NCBI GenBank assembly: GCA_030762935.1
Contig: CM060895.1
Span: 28,696,501 to 28,760,500 of the forward strand
From: Hymenopus coronatus
Lineage: Eukaryota > Arthropoda > Insecta > Mantodea > Hymenopodidae
Reading direction: 5' to 3'
DNA length: 64,000 nt
The notes under the pieces are model-generated. The model searched no databases. It was not told the DNA's origin and worked only from the letters and a program-made list of their open reading frames with translations. Position numbers and translations under genes: made by a program. Of the stretch, positions 34,320 through 46,477 are shown piece by piece; the stretch's first letter is position 1; each line of letters begins with the position of its first letter.

Positions 34320-34347
34320 CCAGGCCTCACTCTTGTAGGAGGCCTGG
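34320..34347. other. Perfect 9-bp hairpin downstream of mariner relic 2
   Basis: CCAGGCCTC (34320-34328) pairs with GAGGCCTGG (34339-34347) around a 10-nt loop. It lies about 60 bp after the relic and may be part of its 3' end. Confidence 0.5.
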
Positions 34348-34539
34348 AATTAAGATGAATGACCTACTCTGAAGAGGTTGTTTTGTTTACTTTAATTCTC
34401 TAAAGGATGCATGTCATAAGACAAATTAAAAGAATTATAAAACTATAATATTAATTAGAACTAAAATAATAAGTAGGTTATTCAGTAATATAGCAAAAGT
34501 ATTTTTTCAGGTAAATTGCAGGGGTTAACACTGTAGAGT

Positions 34540-34635
34540 ATCAATGATGATGATGATGATAATGATGATTAAATAATTAATTAAGTAATACTAATAATAG
34601 TAATAATGATGAGAATTAATAATAATGATATTATT

Positions 34636-34672
<37 letters not shown>

Positions 34673-34699
34673 GTAATAATGATGAGAATTTATTATTAT

Positions 34700-34740
<41 letters not shown>
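34540..34740. repeat. (ATT/AAT)n and (GAT)n compound microsatellite
   Basis: Long runs of ATT and AAT trinucleotides in both senses, preceded by GATGATGAT. The poly-Tyr/Asn/Leu frames on the - strand here are products of the repeat. Confidence 0.95.
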
Positions 34741-34741
<1 letters not shown>

Positions 34742-35087
34742 CTAGGTACCAAAGGTAAAAGTAATAAATATTTATGTATAAGTGTATGCTAACTAAGCTA
34801 AGCTTTTCTGTGGACTTTCTTATCAGCAAATACATAAATAGCTTTTTATAAGAAAATAAAGATGAAATTTCAAAAAATAAAAAGTTTGGCATTTATCAAT
34901 TAAATTGTTTAAACTGTCACTTTGTTTACAATGACAAAAATCATTTGGAAACCAGAGTTAAGGAGGACTTTAGAAATATTAAATACAGAAGTTAAATTAT
35001 TAAAACACTTAAATGTACCCATAGTTTTAATGGTTTGGGAGAAAATAATTATTTTAAAGAATAAAAATCATGCAAATGAATTTTGAT

Positions 35088-35432
35088 ATTAAATTTAAAT
35101 GTAACAAGTCACCTTTTTACACTTTTTGCTCCAACTTTGCCTTCGTTTGGGAAGACCAGTTTCAGGGTACTTTAACCGTATCTTCAGATCCGGGGATGAC
35201 TGACACTACAGGCAACATGTGGTTGCTTGGTGTTATGTTGTCCTCTATTCTTGTCAACAGGATGACATCATCAACAGCAGGGATCTCAAAATTCATAAGA
35301 GAGTCTTCTTTGGTGAAAAAGATATTTTCCCGAATTTGTAGTTCCAAAGGTTTTTTTACACATTTAATTAACTCTATTTCTTCCTTTATGTTATGAAGTG
35401 TAAAAAGGTGACTCATTACATTTAAATTTAAT
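35088..35432. mobile_element. Foldback/MITE-like element 1 (345 bp)
   Basis: The 37-bp ends 35088-35124 and 35396-35432 are inverted repeats with two mismatches, starting ATTAAATTTAAATGTAA. The interior keeps an open frame of 84 codons on the - strand (35416-35162) that I do not recognise. A target duplication could not be separated from the AT-rich ends. It is in the intron 540 bp before FASN exon 4. Confidence 0.75.
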
Positions 35433-35481
35433 TATGGCGCTCCACTGTCTAAAATATTTCTTTTTATTTGATATATGAATT

Positions 35482-35733
35482 TGTGCTACTCAAAAGGTTA
35501 ACATGTCAACTTCAAAAGCTGCGATAAACTCAATATTAATATGTCGGCTTCAAAGGCTGTGATAAGTCATGTTTTACCCCACGTCTTTCTGTCATTTGTG
35601 ATTTCTATTGGCTGAAGTGATGTGCTCATTGGTGCACTGCAAAATGTCGGCGACATCTCAGAATAATCAGTGTGTTATCTGAAAAGTTTGTATTAACAAA
35701 GATAAAGCCCATGTTAACCTTTTGAGTAGCACA
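35482..35733. mobile_element. Foldback/MITE-like element 2 (252 bp)
   Basis: Perfect 24-bp inverted repeats at 35482-35505 and 35710-35733 (outer bases TGTGCTACTCAAAAGG) bound the element. Inside, a short direct repeat (CTTCAAAAGCTG at 35510 and CTTCAAAGGCTG at 35548) is seen. It starts 49 bp after element 1 and ends 239 bp before FASN exon 4. Confidence 0.75.
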
Positions 35734-35972
35734 GTATACCATCAATTGATTCTCTCACTAAATTTGTTTTAATTCCAGTAGTTGGTAACACCTTAGTACA
35801 CAATCCACGTGCAGTAAACATAACAATGTAAATAAATAACAATGGCAAGAAGAAGTTAAGTTGTAGGTGCAATAAAATTTAATTGTGAAGCTAGTCCTTG
35901 GAATTTATAAAAGATAAGTATTTTTAGAACTATTGTTCTATTAATATTAATCATATACTCTTTATGCTGTAG

Positions 35973-36220
35973 GAGGACTGGGAGGTTTTGGTTTGGAGTT
36001 GGCTGATTGGCTGGTATTACGAGGTGCACGCAAGCTTGTTTTATCTTCACGTACTGGGCTGAGAACAGGATATCAAAGCTCTCGTATAAGAACATGGAAA
36101 AGCTATGGTGTAAGTGTGCATATATCCACAGCAGACATCACCACTGAAGCAGGCATCAGAGAACTTCTTCAACATGCAAGTTCATTGGGAATAGTGGATG
36201 CTATTTTTAATTTGGCAGTT
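35973..36220 (+). CDS. FASN: FASN exon 4 of window: ketoreductase domain, NADPH-binding half
   Basis: The exon opens with the glycine-rich dinucleotide motif GGLGGFG, followed by [20 protein letters not shown], the classic start of a FASN ketoreductase Rossmann fold. The domain reduces the 3-ketoacyl intermediate with NADPH. The end of the exon, [11 protein letters not shown], corresponds to the strand preceding the substrate region (V-L-x-D in the next exon). The acceptor is ATGCTGTAG ending at 35972 and the donor is GTAAGT from 36221; it leaves in phase 0. Two foldback elements lie 240 bp and 540 bp upstream in the preceding intron, and LINE copy C starts about 450 bp downstream. Confidence 0.94.
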
Positions 36221-36787
36221 GTAAGTATTTTTATGCTAATGTTAGCAAAAAATATTAACTACAAAACATTACTTCTGAAATCTGAGATACTGTTTTAAAG
36301 TATAAATATTGCAGATCATTCAACTGTAGAGTTGTTTTGTGGTTCAATCAAACCACTTATAACTTTTAAAGATAATTTTCGCAATGATAAAATTCAGTTA
36401 ACTGCACCAAATATATTTTTATAAAATGATATTACATGTTATCAAGTGTATGCTAGCAGCACTAGTGCAAACAGCCAAACAATTATAGGGTTTAATTCAT
36501 CACTTGGACATTGCACATTGAAGTAGTGAAACAACATAATTTGAAAATGACTTGCTCATACAGTACTTCAACTTAGTCAGGATTTTTACCTCAGAATATT
36601 TTCAGGAGCTATATCTCCCATCAGCTTGTTAAGACCGGTGACTGGTGGTTGATGGTCATATCACCTGTCAGTCATTCCCAAGGGGCCTACTACCGTAGGT
36701 ACAGGTTTGGCGAACCTGGGGTCCTGAGCCAACCTTAAGTCCCTCATGTGGGCAACCTCTGAATGGTGAGGGAGTCATTAGGTCAAA

Positions 36788-37075
36788 ATGCCCACCCACG
36801 TGTTGGCCGTGTGTGGAGACCCGTGTCGGTGGAAAGGAATAACCTGGTTGGTTGAGGGTTGCGTATCTGAGCCTGGGCCTTCTGTCTTTTCATGGACTAG
36901 GGACAGTATGCAGCTTAATACACCATTTTGGTTTATGCTTCACCTAAATGGGAGGCTAGGGACTAGCCCACCCCTAGTCAATCGGCCAGGACTAGGTGTT
37001 ATACCAACCTCCAGAGTGAGTGGGATAGCAAGCCTGCTATATCTCCTGTGTAGCCCTGTCATCTCAGTTGGCTGA
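36788..37075 (+). other. Leader ORF ('ORF0' candidate) of copy C
   Basis: A 95-codon frame aligned with that of copy A over its whole second part (LNTPFWFMLHLNGRLGTSPP, LVNRPGLGV, ASLLYLLCSPV). It stops 52 bp before the ORF1 ATG. No known domain. Confidence 0.35.
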
Positions 37076-37126
37076 CCCCTTGTTGGACTCTGTCGTGGGA
37101 GGGGATAAAAATTAAATATTATTTTC

Positions 37127-38430
37127 ATGGTTAAATCCAAAAAATCCATTAAATATGGTACAGAGTTTGGAAAAGAAGTAGTTGAATATTGTGGTCCTTG
37201 CTACTTGATTGTTAATAGAACAGAGGAAGGAAGAAAGTCCTCTAATGTAAGCCCTTTTGTGATTCAAAAGGGTCTTGATAACATTGCTGGTCCTGTAAAA
37301 TCTTGCATTATAGCTCATAATGGCACACTCCTGGTAGAAGAAGCACAATCAGCATCCCAGGCTGCGAAAATACCAAAGGCCAAAATGTTAGCCAGCTATC
37401 TAGTAAAGGTCAAAGTACATAAAACCTTGAATTCCTCACAATGGTTTGACCAGAGAGGAGATTCAGGAAAATCTTGCTCCTCAAGTTTTCACATCTGTGC
37501 ATCATGTTCAAAGAAAAGTAAATGGTGAATTTGTGCCTACCCGTATCCTATTTGTTACCTTTGATTAGATAGATCTCCCACAAAGGATAATAGCAGGGTA
37601 TGAATCCATTGAGCTAAGACCGTATGTACCGAACCTGCTCAGATGTTATAAAAGTCAGCGCTTTGGCCACACTAGTGAATTCTGCAACGGCGAGTCTACC
37701 TGTGTCAACTGTGGTAAAATCTTGCATAACGGAGAATGCACATCAACTCCAACATGTGTTAACTGTAATGGTGAACATCTATCTAGTTTCCAGAATTGTC
37801 CCCATTTTGCAGAGGAAAGGATGGTCTAGGAGATTCGGGTTAAAGAGAAGGTGTCTTTCTTGGAAGACCAGAAGCTCTTGCAAATCCACCAGCCATCTGT
37901 CCTGAAGTATGGTACCTATAGCTCAGTTGTAGCTAAATCTGTACATAGCCAGGAAATCGCGATTCAAACCTGTGATATAAATGGGCCACAATTGCAGAAA
38001 AGGTTCTCACTGTCAGCTCATTTCCTAGACCTTCGACTTCAACATCTAAGTCAGTATCAACATCTCATACATCTGAAACTGCAAAGAGCACTGCAGTTAA
38101 ATTTCCACCAATGCAATCGACCTTGACCAACATGACTGGCAAGATAATAATATATAAAGAACCTGAAAGAAAGTACAAGATCAGCTATGAGAGAACCGAC
38201 TTCCTCAAGCAAAGCGTAAAGCCAACTCCCAAAACAACAAGGGGAAACAATAGTCCACGAAAGTCCTCTTCTGAGGATTTGTCTGGAAGGGCTCAAGGTC
38301 AGCAACATTCACCTTCACCATCTCTATTTCCAATCGGTTCAAGATACTCGAACCAAAATTTTCAATTGGGTCCTCTAAAGTGGAGGAGATGGAGAAAGGT
38401 GATACTGCCCTCACTGCCAGAAGGACAGTG
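37127..38430 (+). pseudogene. ORF1 (gag-like) of copy C, broken
   Basis: The ATG at 37127 starts MVKSKKSIKYGTEFGKEVVE, and the frame is open to about 37440, where a deletion shifts it. Knuckle 1 has lost its second Cys (CYKSQRFGHTSEFC); knuckles 2 and 3 are recognisable at 37690-37800. The Ser/Lys-rich tail is heavily frameshifted. Confidence 0.8.
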
Positions 38431-38500
38431 ACAAAGGGGCCCTCCTCAGCCTTGAAAATTGAAATAATCACAATATACAACTTATCCCAGTATAAAGAAC

Positions 38501-41500
38501 ATGGCTATTCTACAATGTAACATATGCGGAATAAGAACACATCGACTTGAGCGTGAACTGTTGCTTAACCACAATGATCCTTTGGTCATATGTTTGCAAG
38601 AGACTAAGCTCCGTCCACAAGACAGCTTCAATATGAAAACGTGCACCTCTCTAAGGTGTGATCTATCACCGGAAGAGGGTGTACCTGCACACGGAGGCAC
38701 TGAGATGCTCATCAGAGATGATATATTCGCGCAATGAGTTATCATTACAGCCAGACATCCAGTCAGTGGCTGTAAGGATTAAACTGTCACATACCAGATT
38801 CACCATTTGTAATATATATCTTCCTCCGAGTGACGATCTCTCGCTCACTGATTTAGGAGATCTAGTTTCTCAACTACCAACATTTTTCTTTTGGTAGACG
38901 ATGTGAATGCCCACCATCCACTTTGGCGCTCACCTCGGTTTGTGCGAGAGGTAAGTTAATTGCTGATTTCTTGAACAATTATAACCTAACTCTTCTGAAC
39001 ACCAGAGAGCCTACATTTCTTTCTGATGCCTTCAACAGTTTCACACCTGGATCTAGCAATTTGTTCACTAGCATTAGCATCTTCCTTACAGTGGAATATC
39101 ATCTCTGATTTACATGCTAGTGACCATTTTCCATGTCTTATTAGTCTCTTGACACTTGATACATATTCCACATGTTTACCTAGATGGTGCATAGATCAAG
39201 CCAACTGGAACCCTACTCCCGGTTGGCTGCTTTTTATTACTACGAGCACGGCTCTGTGAATGTTTTAGTGGAACACCTCACGAAAAATATTCTTGATGCT
39301 GCGGTGCAGTCTGTTCCACGGTCGACAACTCAAACCTGTCATCAATTTCTGGTACTTTGGTGGACGGATGAATGCTGGAATACCATTCATGCTGGCAGGT
39401 GTGCTCTCAGGAGTTTCCAACGTTGCCCAACACTGGATAAACCTAATTGAATATAAAAAGATGCTTGCCAAATCTAGGCATGTTATTATGGATAGTAAAA
39501 AGACATCATGGAGCAAGTTTGTAGCATCATTCAACCAACATACATCTTCCTCTATCATATGGGATAAGTTAAGGCACGTGGATGGAAGAACGACTCATAC
39601 ACCAATCGCCGGTCTTAAGACAGCTGTAGGAGATATTGTCGATAAGTTTGACATGACCAACACTTTTGGCAATGCTTTCTCTCATGTGTCAAGCTCAGAG
39701 AATTTTTCGCCTGAGTTTCTTCCTGTTAAGGCTCAGGTGGAATCTCAAGGTTTGAACTTTCCTTCTACAAATCTTGAAGATTAAAATCGTCTCTTCACCA
39801 TGAGGGAGTTAGATGATGCACTATCATATTCACAAAACTCTACACCAGGGCCTGATGGAATATACGTCCAAGTGTTGCATGATCTCTCTCCCGAGGTAAG
39901 GCCTTCCTACTCGAAGTCTATAAGTCTGTAATCGTGACACCACTTTTTCAGAATGGTGGCGAGAGGCCACCATCATACATATTTTGAAAGCTGGAAAGGA
40001 CCGTTCTCTTCCATCCAGCTACTGTCCAATTTCCCTCATCAGTCGTGTTTGCAAGGTGATGGAACACATGATCAATGGATGGTTGATATGGTGGTTGGAA
40101 ACTCACAACCTACTGACCAACACCCAGTGAGGTTTACGATGAAGTCTCAGCAGATAATGAATGGATTCATGAAGAACTGTCAAAAGGTTGGGGTATTCTT
40201 TAAGCTCGAAAAGGCTTATGATACATGTTAGCGAGCAGGGATAACACGTTCCATATATAACTGGAACATACGTGGATGCCTTCCATTATTCATTCAGGAA
40301 TTTCTGAGGGACTGTGTTTTCCGAGTAAGGGTCAGCTAAGTTTAATCAAATATTTTTGTTTAAGAGAACAGGGATTGGTACTAAGTGTCACAATGTTTGC
40401 TATAGCAATTAATTCTATCTCAAAATGTATTCTCACAGGAGTATCGTCCTGCTTATTTGTAGACGACTTTGCCATCTATTGTACTTCTCAGTGCACATCT
40501 TTTTTGGAATGCCGTGTGCAGCAGTATTTAGACAAACTTTCAGATTGGAGCTTTAAAAACTGCTTTTACTTCTCCACTGAGAAGTCACTCTGCCTGAACT
40601 TCTGGCACTGCAGTAGGCGATTACCACCTTCGCTGCGGCTTGGTAAAATTTTACTACCATTCGCGGATGAGACAAGTATCCTTGGGTTGTTGTTCGATAG
40701 AAAGCTGTGTTGGTCAACACATATAGCGCAGCTAAAAGTGTGCTGTAACCGTTCTCTGAATATTTTACAGATAAAAAGTGGTGGGCAGATAGGACAGTCT
40801 TGCTGCAACTTTATTGCGCACTCATCCAAGCCAAGTTAGATTACGGATGCATAGTTTATTCTTCGGCAAGACCATCTGTGTTGGGAAGATTAGACATTGT
40901 CCATAATCAGGGTATTCGTATGGCTGTTGGAGCTTTTCCAACCAGCCCAGTAGCCAGCTTTATGCTGACTCAGCAGAACCCTCTCTGCAGTGTAGGCATT
41001 ATATCCTGTTAACAAATTATAGCTGTGTGCTAAGGTGCATGCCTTCGCATCCAACATTCACTGTGTTTTTTAACGAGCTGGACGAACGTTATAGAAATAT
41101 CTCAATTAGTCCACGGCCTCCAGGTGTTCGCTTCCAAGTGCTTCTTCATATGCATGATATAATGCCTAGAATGTCTCCCAAGGGGGAAAGGGTTACCCAC
41201 CTTGGTTATGTACAACATCCAACATAAATCTGGGGATGATGGCATACCAAAAATCTATAATGGCTGTTTCTAGTGTCCGTAGATGTTTTTTAGAATTTTC
41301 ATCACATTACAATGACCTAGCTTGTATGTATGTATATATATATACTGACGGAAGTAACTGCATCGATGGTGTTGGTTGTGCCTTTGCTTATGATACAGAA
41401 CAATATACATTCGGTTTTCACAGTGGTACATCTGTGTATAATGTGGAACTGTACGCATTATATCTAGCCATTCTGCATGTTGGTCATCAAAATTTGAGTG

Positions 41501-42113
41501 ATTCCCTTAGTGCACTTCAGAGCTATACAACTACCATCCTATTGTGGAGCATATCCAGGATGTCCTTCACGCTTCATATGCTTCCGGGGTTAATGTGGAG
41601 TGTGCATGGATTCCTAGTCACATTGGCTTTTCTGGGGAATGAACTGGCAGATTTTGCAGAAAGACAGTAACCACCGTGCCCAGTACAAAAATTTCTTGTT
41701 TAACATTGGAAGACTTTAATATTGTTGTGCACAGAGCGATGCTTTCAAGCTGGCATGAAGAGTGGTCCACTCTGCTCGGAAACAAGCTTAGAGTAGTGAA
41801 GAACCTTCCAACAAACTGAGTAACTTCCTCTTGTCAATCTTGATGGGAGGAAGTAATTTTGGCTCGTTTGTGTAATGGTCACTGCAATTTTACACATAGT
41901 TTCCCGCTTAAAAGTGAATCTGCTCCTTTATGTCCGCTATGTGGAGAAGATTTGTCTGTCCGTCATGTGTTACTAGAGAGTGTTAATCTAGCGCATATTC
42001 GGGAATCACTGCAACTGCCGGTCAGTCTTTCAGAAGTCCTGGCAGACGATAATCGAGTAGTATGTAAGATTTTTAAGTTTTTATCAAAGGTAACCTTTAA
42101 ATTACAGATTTAG
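38501..42113 (+). pseudogene. ORF2 (endonuclease, RT, RNase H) of copy C, broken
   Basis: The ATG at 38501 starts MAILQCNICGIRTHRLEREL. The endonuclease has VICLQETKLRPQD, a VNAHHPLW-type motif and an S-D-H motif (ASDHFPCLISL). The RT has EKAYDTC, CLFVDDFAIYC and thumb KLCWSTHIAQLK. RNase H has YTDGSNCIDGVGCAFAYDTE, YNVELYALYLAILH, SDSLSALQS and SHIGF-GNELADFA (one frameshift). C-terminus: CPLCGEDLSVRHVLLES, where the last Cys has become Ser. Non-functional. Confidence 0.85.
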
Positions 42114-42346
42114 TTGTTTTTATTCTTGTTGTGCATCAGTTTGAAAATATTTTTCTGAAATCAACTGTCTGTGGTTTTTGCCATGAATACTTTTATATAT
42201 TGAATTTTAGATTTCACTTTCGTTCTTATTTATAATATTTTTTATTGAGTTTTATCTCTGACTTTTGCCATGATTTGTTTGATAAGGGTGATGACCTTGT
42301 AGTTGATCATCCCTAATTACTAACCATCATCACCACCTGTCAGTCA

Positions 42347-43600
42347 AGGTTGGAAAGTTGGATGTAGTTGCTAACGAAATTTTTCTGTGTTGTATATAAA
42401 AATTCATAACAAAGCAAGTCTAAAGGTGTAGAAGAAGATGTTCATCCAGAAAAACCAGCTGCATCTTATTAATTTTGATATCCCATTAGAAGAAACTTTT
42501 GTTAGCAAATAACTGCATCCATGTATAATACATAAATAATGAAGCTATTGGCAGTGAACTAATGAATCATGGCTTTGAAGAATAAAGATCACATAATAAA
42601 TTTTAAGATAACCAGTTGATTCTGTAAATATTTCCTTTACTCCATCACCTAGTGCTGGTAACTGAAAATTTGTAAAGAAACAATAAACCAACCAGGAAGA
42701 AGAAGTTCAAGATGTAATTGATTGATTATATACATGTCCTGTCATTTTTTAATTTACATTATAAAGATAATTGAAGAATTGTCACAGGACACATATTGAC
42801 ATATAGCTTTTTTCCCAACTTTACAGGGAACACTGTGAAATGTATACCTAAAGTATACCTCAAATATTATACCTCAAATACTTGTCTTCTAAAAATCATA
42901 AACATTGGTGTTGCTGGAGGTTGAAGTTATTGCTCTTCAGAGTGAACAAAGTAATCTTCTTCAAAGCTATGCAAGTGATAATGAATAAATTTATTTTTGT
43001 TTGGAAAATTATGGAAATTAGCATTCCAGATATGTAGAGATACATGACATGTAAAATAATCTGTTGCACAATATATTAAGCTCTATAGAGGTGATCAAAT
43101 ATTAAAAATGCAAATTTCCATACATTTTTCATAACGTCAACTTTAAACAGGTTTATAAAAATCAACCTCTTTTGCCCCTTCTATAACCATATATGGTTGT
43201 ATTTAGGAACTTAATTTTTTTTTAAATCTGCTTTTGGATTTTGCAGATGGCTGCACTTTAAGAGATTTTTTTTTCCTTCAGTATTATAGTAAAGCACTTT
43301 TTGTCAAAGTGTGTTATTGGAGGTTTTTAAAGACAAGAAAAGGTGAATCACTTTGCATGCATAGTGAATCACTTGGGCATTCTAGACATTTTAGATGCAT
43401 CAAAATATAAAATAAATAACAAGAAGTTCCTTGATGATTATTTCTTAAAATGCTATAAAGATTACAACAAAGTTGTTAAATACCATTTATCATGACTTGA
43501 AGGAAACTTAATTTTGCTGGGAACAATTTGTAAAAATGTTGCTTCTCCTTCATATGTTAATACACTAGGTTTAAGTCAAGGGAGTAAAGGGCATCCCTGA
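42347..43600. other. FASN intron after LINE copy C
   Basis: AT-rich sequence; no element recognised. Confidence 0.45.
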
Positions 43601-43629
43601 AAGTTTATTGGCGACAGCAATATAAGACG

Positions 43630-45590
43630 CAAAAGGAGAAAAGTGAAAATGCTACTATTCAAAATGGGATTTCTTTCACTGCAGAATTACAATTAAAACC
43701 CGGAGGAAAGAAAGGCAGAAATTCTTAGGAGATATCAGCATCTCCAAGAAGAGCCACAAACATAAAAAATTGTGAAAATATAGTACTTCAGCCATTCTGA
43801 TCATCTACAATAATGAAAGAACACCAGTATTGTTTATTGATGCCAAATTAACTATCCATCAGTGCAAACTTATTCAATCCCAGGCTAAAAGCAGATATTG
43901 CAGCATCATTTATCCCCATATTACAAAATTAAAAATTTAATAAAGACTTGCTATCCCCACCAGAAGCAATTATATTAACAGAAATATATGCAGAAATTCA
44001 ACTTCAGGACTTTCCAGACCACACTAATTCAGTGCATTACACCTGTTCAAAGTGAAGTTCTAAACCAGTTTTGGAAAGTTGTGACATAAAAATCATTCAA
44101 TTTAATTAATGAATGGGGATGTGATGGTAGTTCTGGACACAGGAGGTACAAACATAAGTTTTCACAGCTTGAACAAGAGTGTGATGTTGAAATTACGTTC
44201 ATAGTTTTGGTAGTTAGATACTAGATACTAAGCAAATAATTTGTCAGAATCTCAGAACTCCATCTGCAAAGTACTGTAGACCTTTTAAATTTACCTTTTG
44301 AAAGAGTCAATGGACGTCATAAGGCAAGAAACCACAACTATGAGGTGGCAAATCACACACTGAACCTTGCAAATGTGTGCACTGGTGAGAAAAAAATGCA
44401 AATAATGTGTTATTTAAGGATGCTTTAACTACTGTGGTTCTCAGCATCCCATTCTAAATTGGGCATGAAAGACCGCTTAATTTTGCTCAGAGGCCTCTAT
44501 ATCAGGCTTAAAGTGTCTATATCTTTTACGTGCTGTAAGTCTACGACCACGGGACCAACGGCTTTACTTCCCTTCCGAAGGAAGCCATGCTAAGGATTTT
44601 TTTTACACCTGAAAAAATCCATTGTCCTCCGCCAGGTTTGAACCCTCAACCTCGGCTGTACTGGAGAGAAGCAATTGCAATTTCATCACAAGCAATTTTT
44701 AACTACTGTTGATGGAAAAGTGTGTAATGCACTGGCAGAGTGTAAGAGTTAACAGTGCAGTGCTGTTCGCAACGTGAATAAGAAATCAGAGATAGGGGGC
44801 AGTCCTTCAGCATATATTTTTGATTACTCTTTCAGAATTTCCCCCGATATACATGGATTCAAATCTTAAATGCCTCATCCATATTGCTTACAGGCTGGAA
44901 ATATGCAAATGGCAAATCAGAGGTGAAAGTCATAAGCTAAAATTTGACACAAGAAAGGAGACAATTATAGGTACTTCAAGAACAAAATGGGACTTCTCGT
45001 CAATTGTTCAAAACCTAGTAGTGGAATGATGAATGTTGGGAATATGGCAAGAGTTTTTACACATCCTTAAACTTCCAGTAAAGATAATGGGATCAATAAA
45101 CTCATATAACGATTCTGCAGTATCTAGGAAGTAATATCATGCATGTGTCTATAATATCAATGTTCATGCTTACCAACAATATCCCAGTGAAACAAGAGCT
45201 TTGTGTTTAAAACTTTATCCCTGGTACTTCATGTCTGCAACAGTTCATAAACTTTTAATTCACAGTCCCAAAATAATTCAAACATGTATTCTACAGATAG
45301 AATAGCTGTCTAAAGAGGCATAAGAAACTAGAAATAAGAATCTAAGATAATTCAGAGAAGACAGTACAAGAAAACACTCCAAAACTAGTACAGATGAAGA
45401 TTTATTAAAAATGATGCTGATTACTACAGATCTAGTCATTTCTTCATTAACAACCTTCACACTAAGAATGAAGAAGAGATTAACTTTAGATATTCTTAAC
45501 CTCTTATCAAATCCTGAACCATCTACAACTGCAGCTCATTAGGACTTGTCTTTCTCCAGAGATACAGACTCAGACAGTGAATAAGGGATG
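43630..45590 (+). pseudogene. Relic of a transposon-associated ORF family of arthropods (unnamed here)
   Basis: Scattered fragments match a protein family I recognise as a repeated, transposon-like ORF in insect and other invertebrate genomes, but cannot name. They are NEWGCDGSSGH-RYKHKF (about 44111-44160), TTVDGKVCNALAE (44705-44740) and HIAYRLEICKWQIRGE (44880-44930). Further on are a FRKEMGL-like part, an NVGNMARVF segment (45030), an L-x-L-Y-P-W-Y-F-M-x-A-T-V-H-K-L-L segment (45205-45260), and a tail ATRNK/DEDLLKMMLITTDLVISSL (45300-45440). Every part is in a different frame with stops. A SINE (44395-44662) interrupts it. It shows no link to FASN. Confidence 0.5.
44395..44662 (-). repeat. 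tRNA-headed SINE family 2, copy 2 (reverse)
   Basis: Reading the - strand gives GAGGTTGAGGGTTCAAACC (B box), the CATGGCTTCCTTCGGAAGGG body segment, and the end segment AGTAGTTAAAGCATCCTTAA. It matches 24845-25120 and 59812-60107. It is inserted in the transposon relic at 43630-45590. Confidence 0.75.
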
Positions 45591-46125
45591 CCTATTTTGA
45601 CAGTTTGAACATAATCATATTGCTAGATAATAAGTTTAGAATGTGTACTTTTAAAATTACTCCCTCATACAAATCACTTGTTCTTTAAAACTCTCTGACA
45701 TTCATGCTTGCTCCTCAGTTATAACTTCTACTCCAGCTTCTTAGCTATTGTAAACATAAACATGGAAATCTGCTGCCATGTCAGCACAGTCAGATTAAAT
45801 AAAATATGAAATAACAACATTATTAGAGCTAGTATAACTTCACAGGGAAATTCCCTTGTATTTTGCTAGGTCAACATGGTTCAGTGATAGCTGTAGGTCC
45901 TCTCAACTGCCACCATCTTTATCATCACTAGCAATAGAGGTAGTTTACATCGTCCAATGGCTGCCTCCATCTCAGAAGTGGGTCCAGTTATTGCTTGTTG
46001 GAATGAGGTAACCTCCTGAAGATCAGTCAGAACATATGGGGAGCATTGGCTGTTAAGTATATACATCCAACTCCAACCTTGACCTACAGGGAGACCAACC
46101 AACAATCAACTACTAGCCTCACCTA

Positions 46126-46381
46126 TCGGCCATGTCATGGCCAAATGGTTAGACCACTTGCCTCTCACCTAAACAGCCTAGATTCGATCCCAAGTGACCG
46201 CATGTGAGATTTGTGGTGGACAAAGTGGAGCAGGGGTGGGTTTTCTCTGGGTTCTATGGTTTCCCCTACCATCGCATTCCACTGGTGCTCCATCTCCATT
46301 TCATGTATCACCAATGTTATTGCCTGCGGTGCCACAAGTAGTACAAACAGGCATTAAACACTACCAAAAAAAAAAAAAAGA
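46126..46381 (+). repeat. tRNA-headed SINE family 1, copy 1
   Basis: The head has TGGCCAAATGGTTAGACC (A-box side) and a B box GATTCGATCCC, followed by CGCATGTGAGATTTGTGGTG and a body ending CACTACC plus an A tract (46366-46378). Flanks AGCCTCACCTA (46115-46125) and AGCCTAACCTA (46382-46392) are a target duplication with one mismatch. It lies about 100 bp before FASN exon 5. Confidence 0.8.
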
Positions 46382-46477
46382 AGCCTAACCTAGCTGAAGA
46401 TGGGAGCAATAAGCAGTTGTACAATCAAGACTTTTTCTAATAGATAACTAACTATATTTGAATGACATTGCTTCTAG

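Larger units (their letters stand above)
36675..42333 (+). mobile_element. I-like LINE copy C, full length, with 13-bp TSD
   Basis: The flanking repeat CACCTGTCAGTCA is at 36662-36674 and 42334-42346. Inside are the leader with both hairpins, ORF1 (37127 to about 38430), ORF2 (38501-42113) and the 3' end with CCATCATCACC. Its 3' hairpin has changed to AGGGTGAT/ATCATCCCT (42285-42313). ORFs are broken in many places. It is the best reference for the segment deleted in copy A. Confidence 0.9.

Noticed and set aside
34581..34892. 103-codon - strand ORF rich in Tyr, Asn and Leu
   Set aside because: It is a translation of the (ATT)n microsatellite, with no real protein signature.
44424..44709. 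TTTAACTACTGT on both sides of the reverse SINE as a target duplication
   Set aside because: On the left it is part of the SINE's own 3' segment (compare AGTAGTTAAAG in other copies), so the match on the right is probably coincidence.
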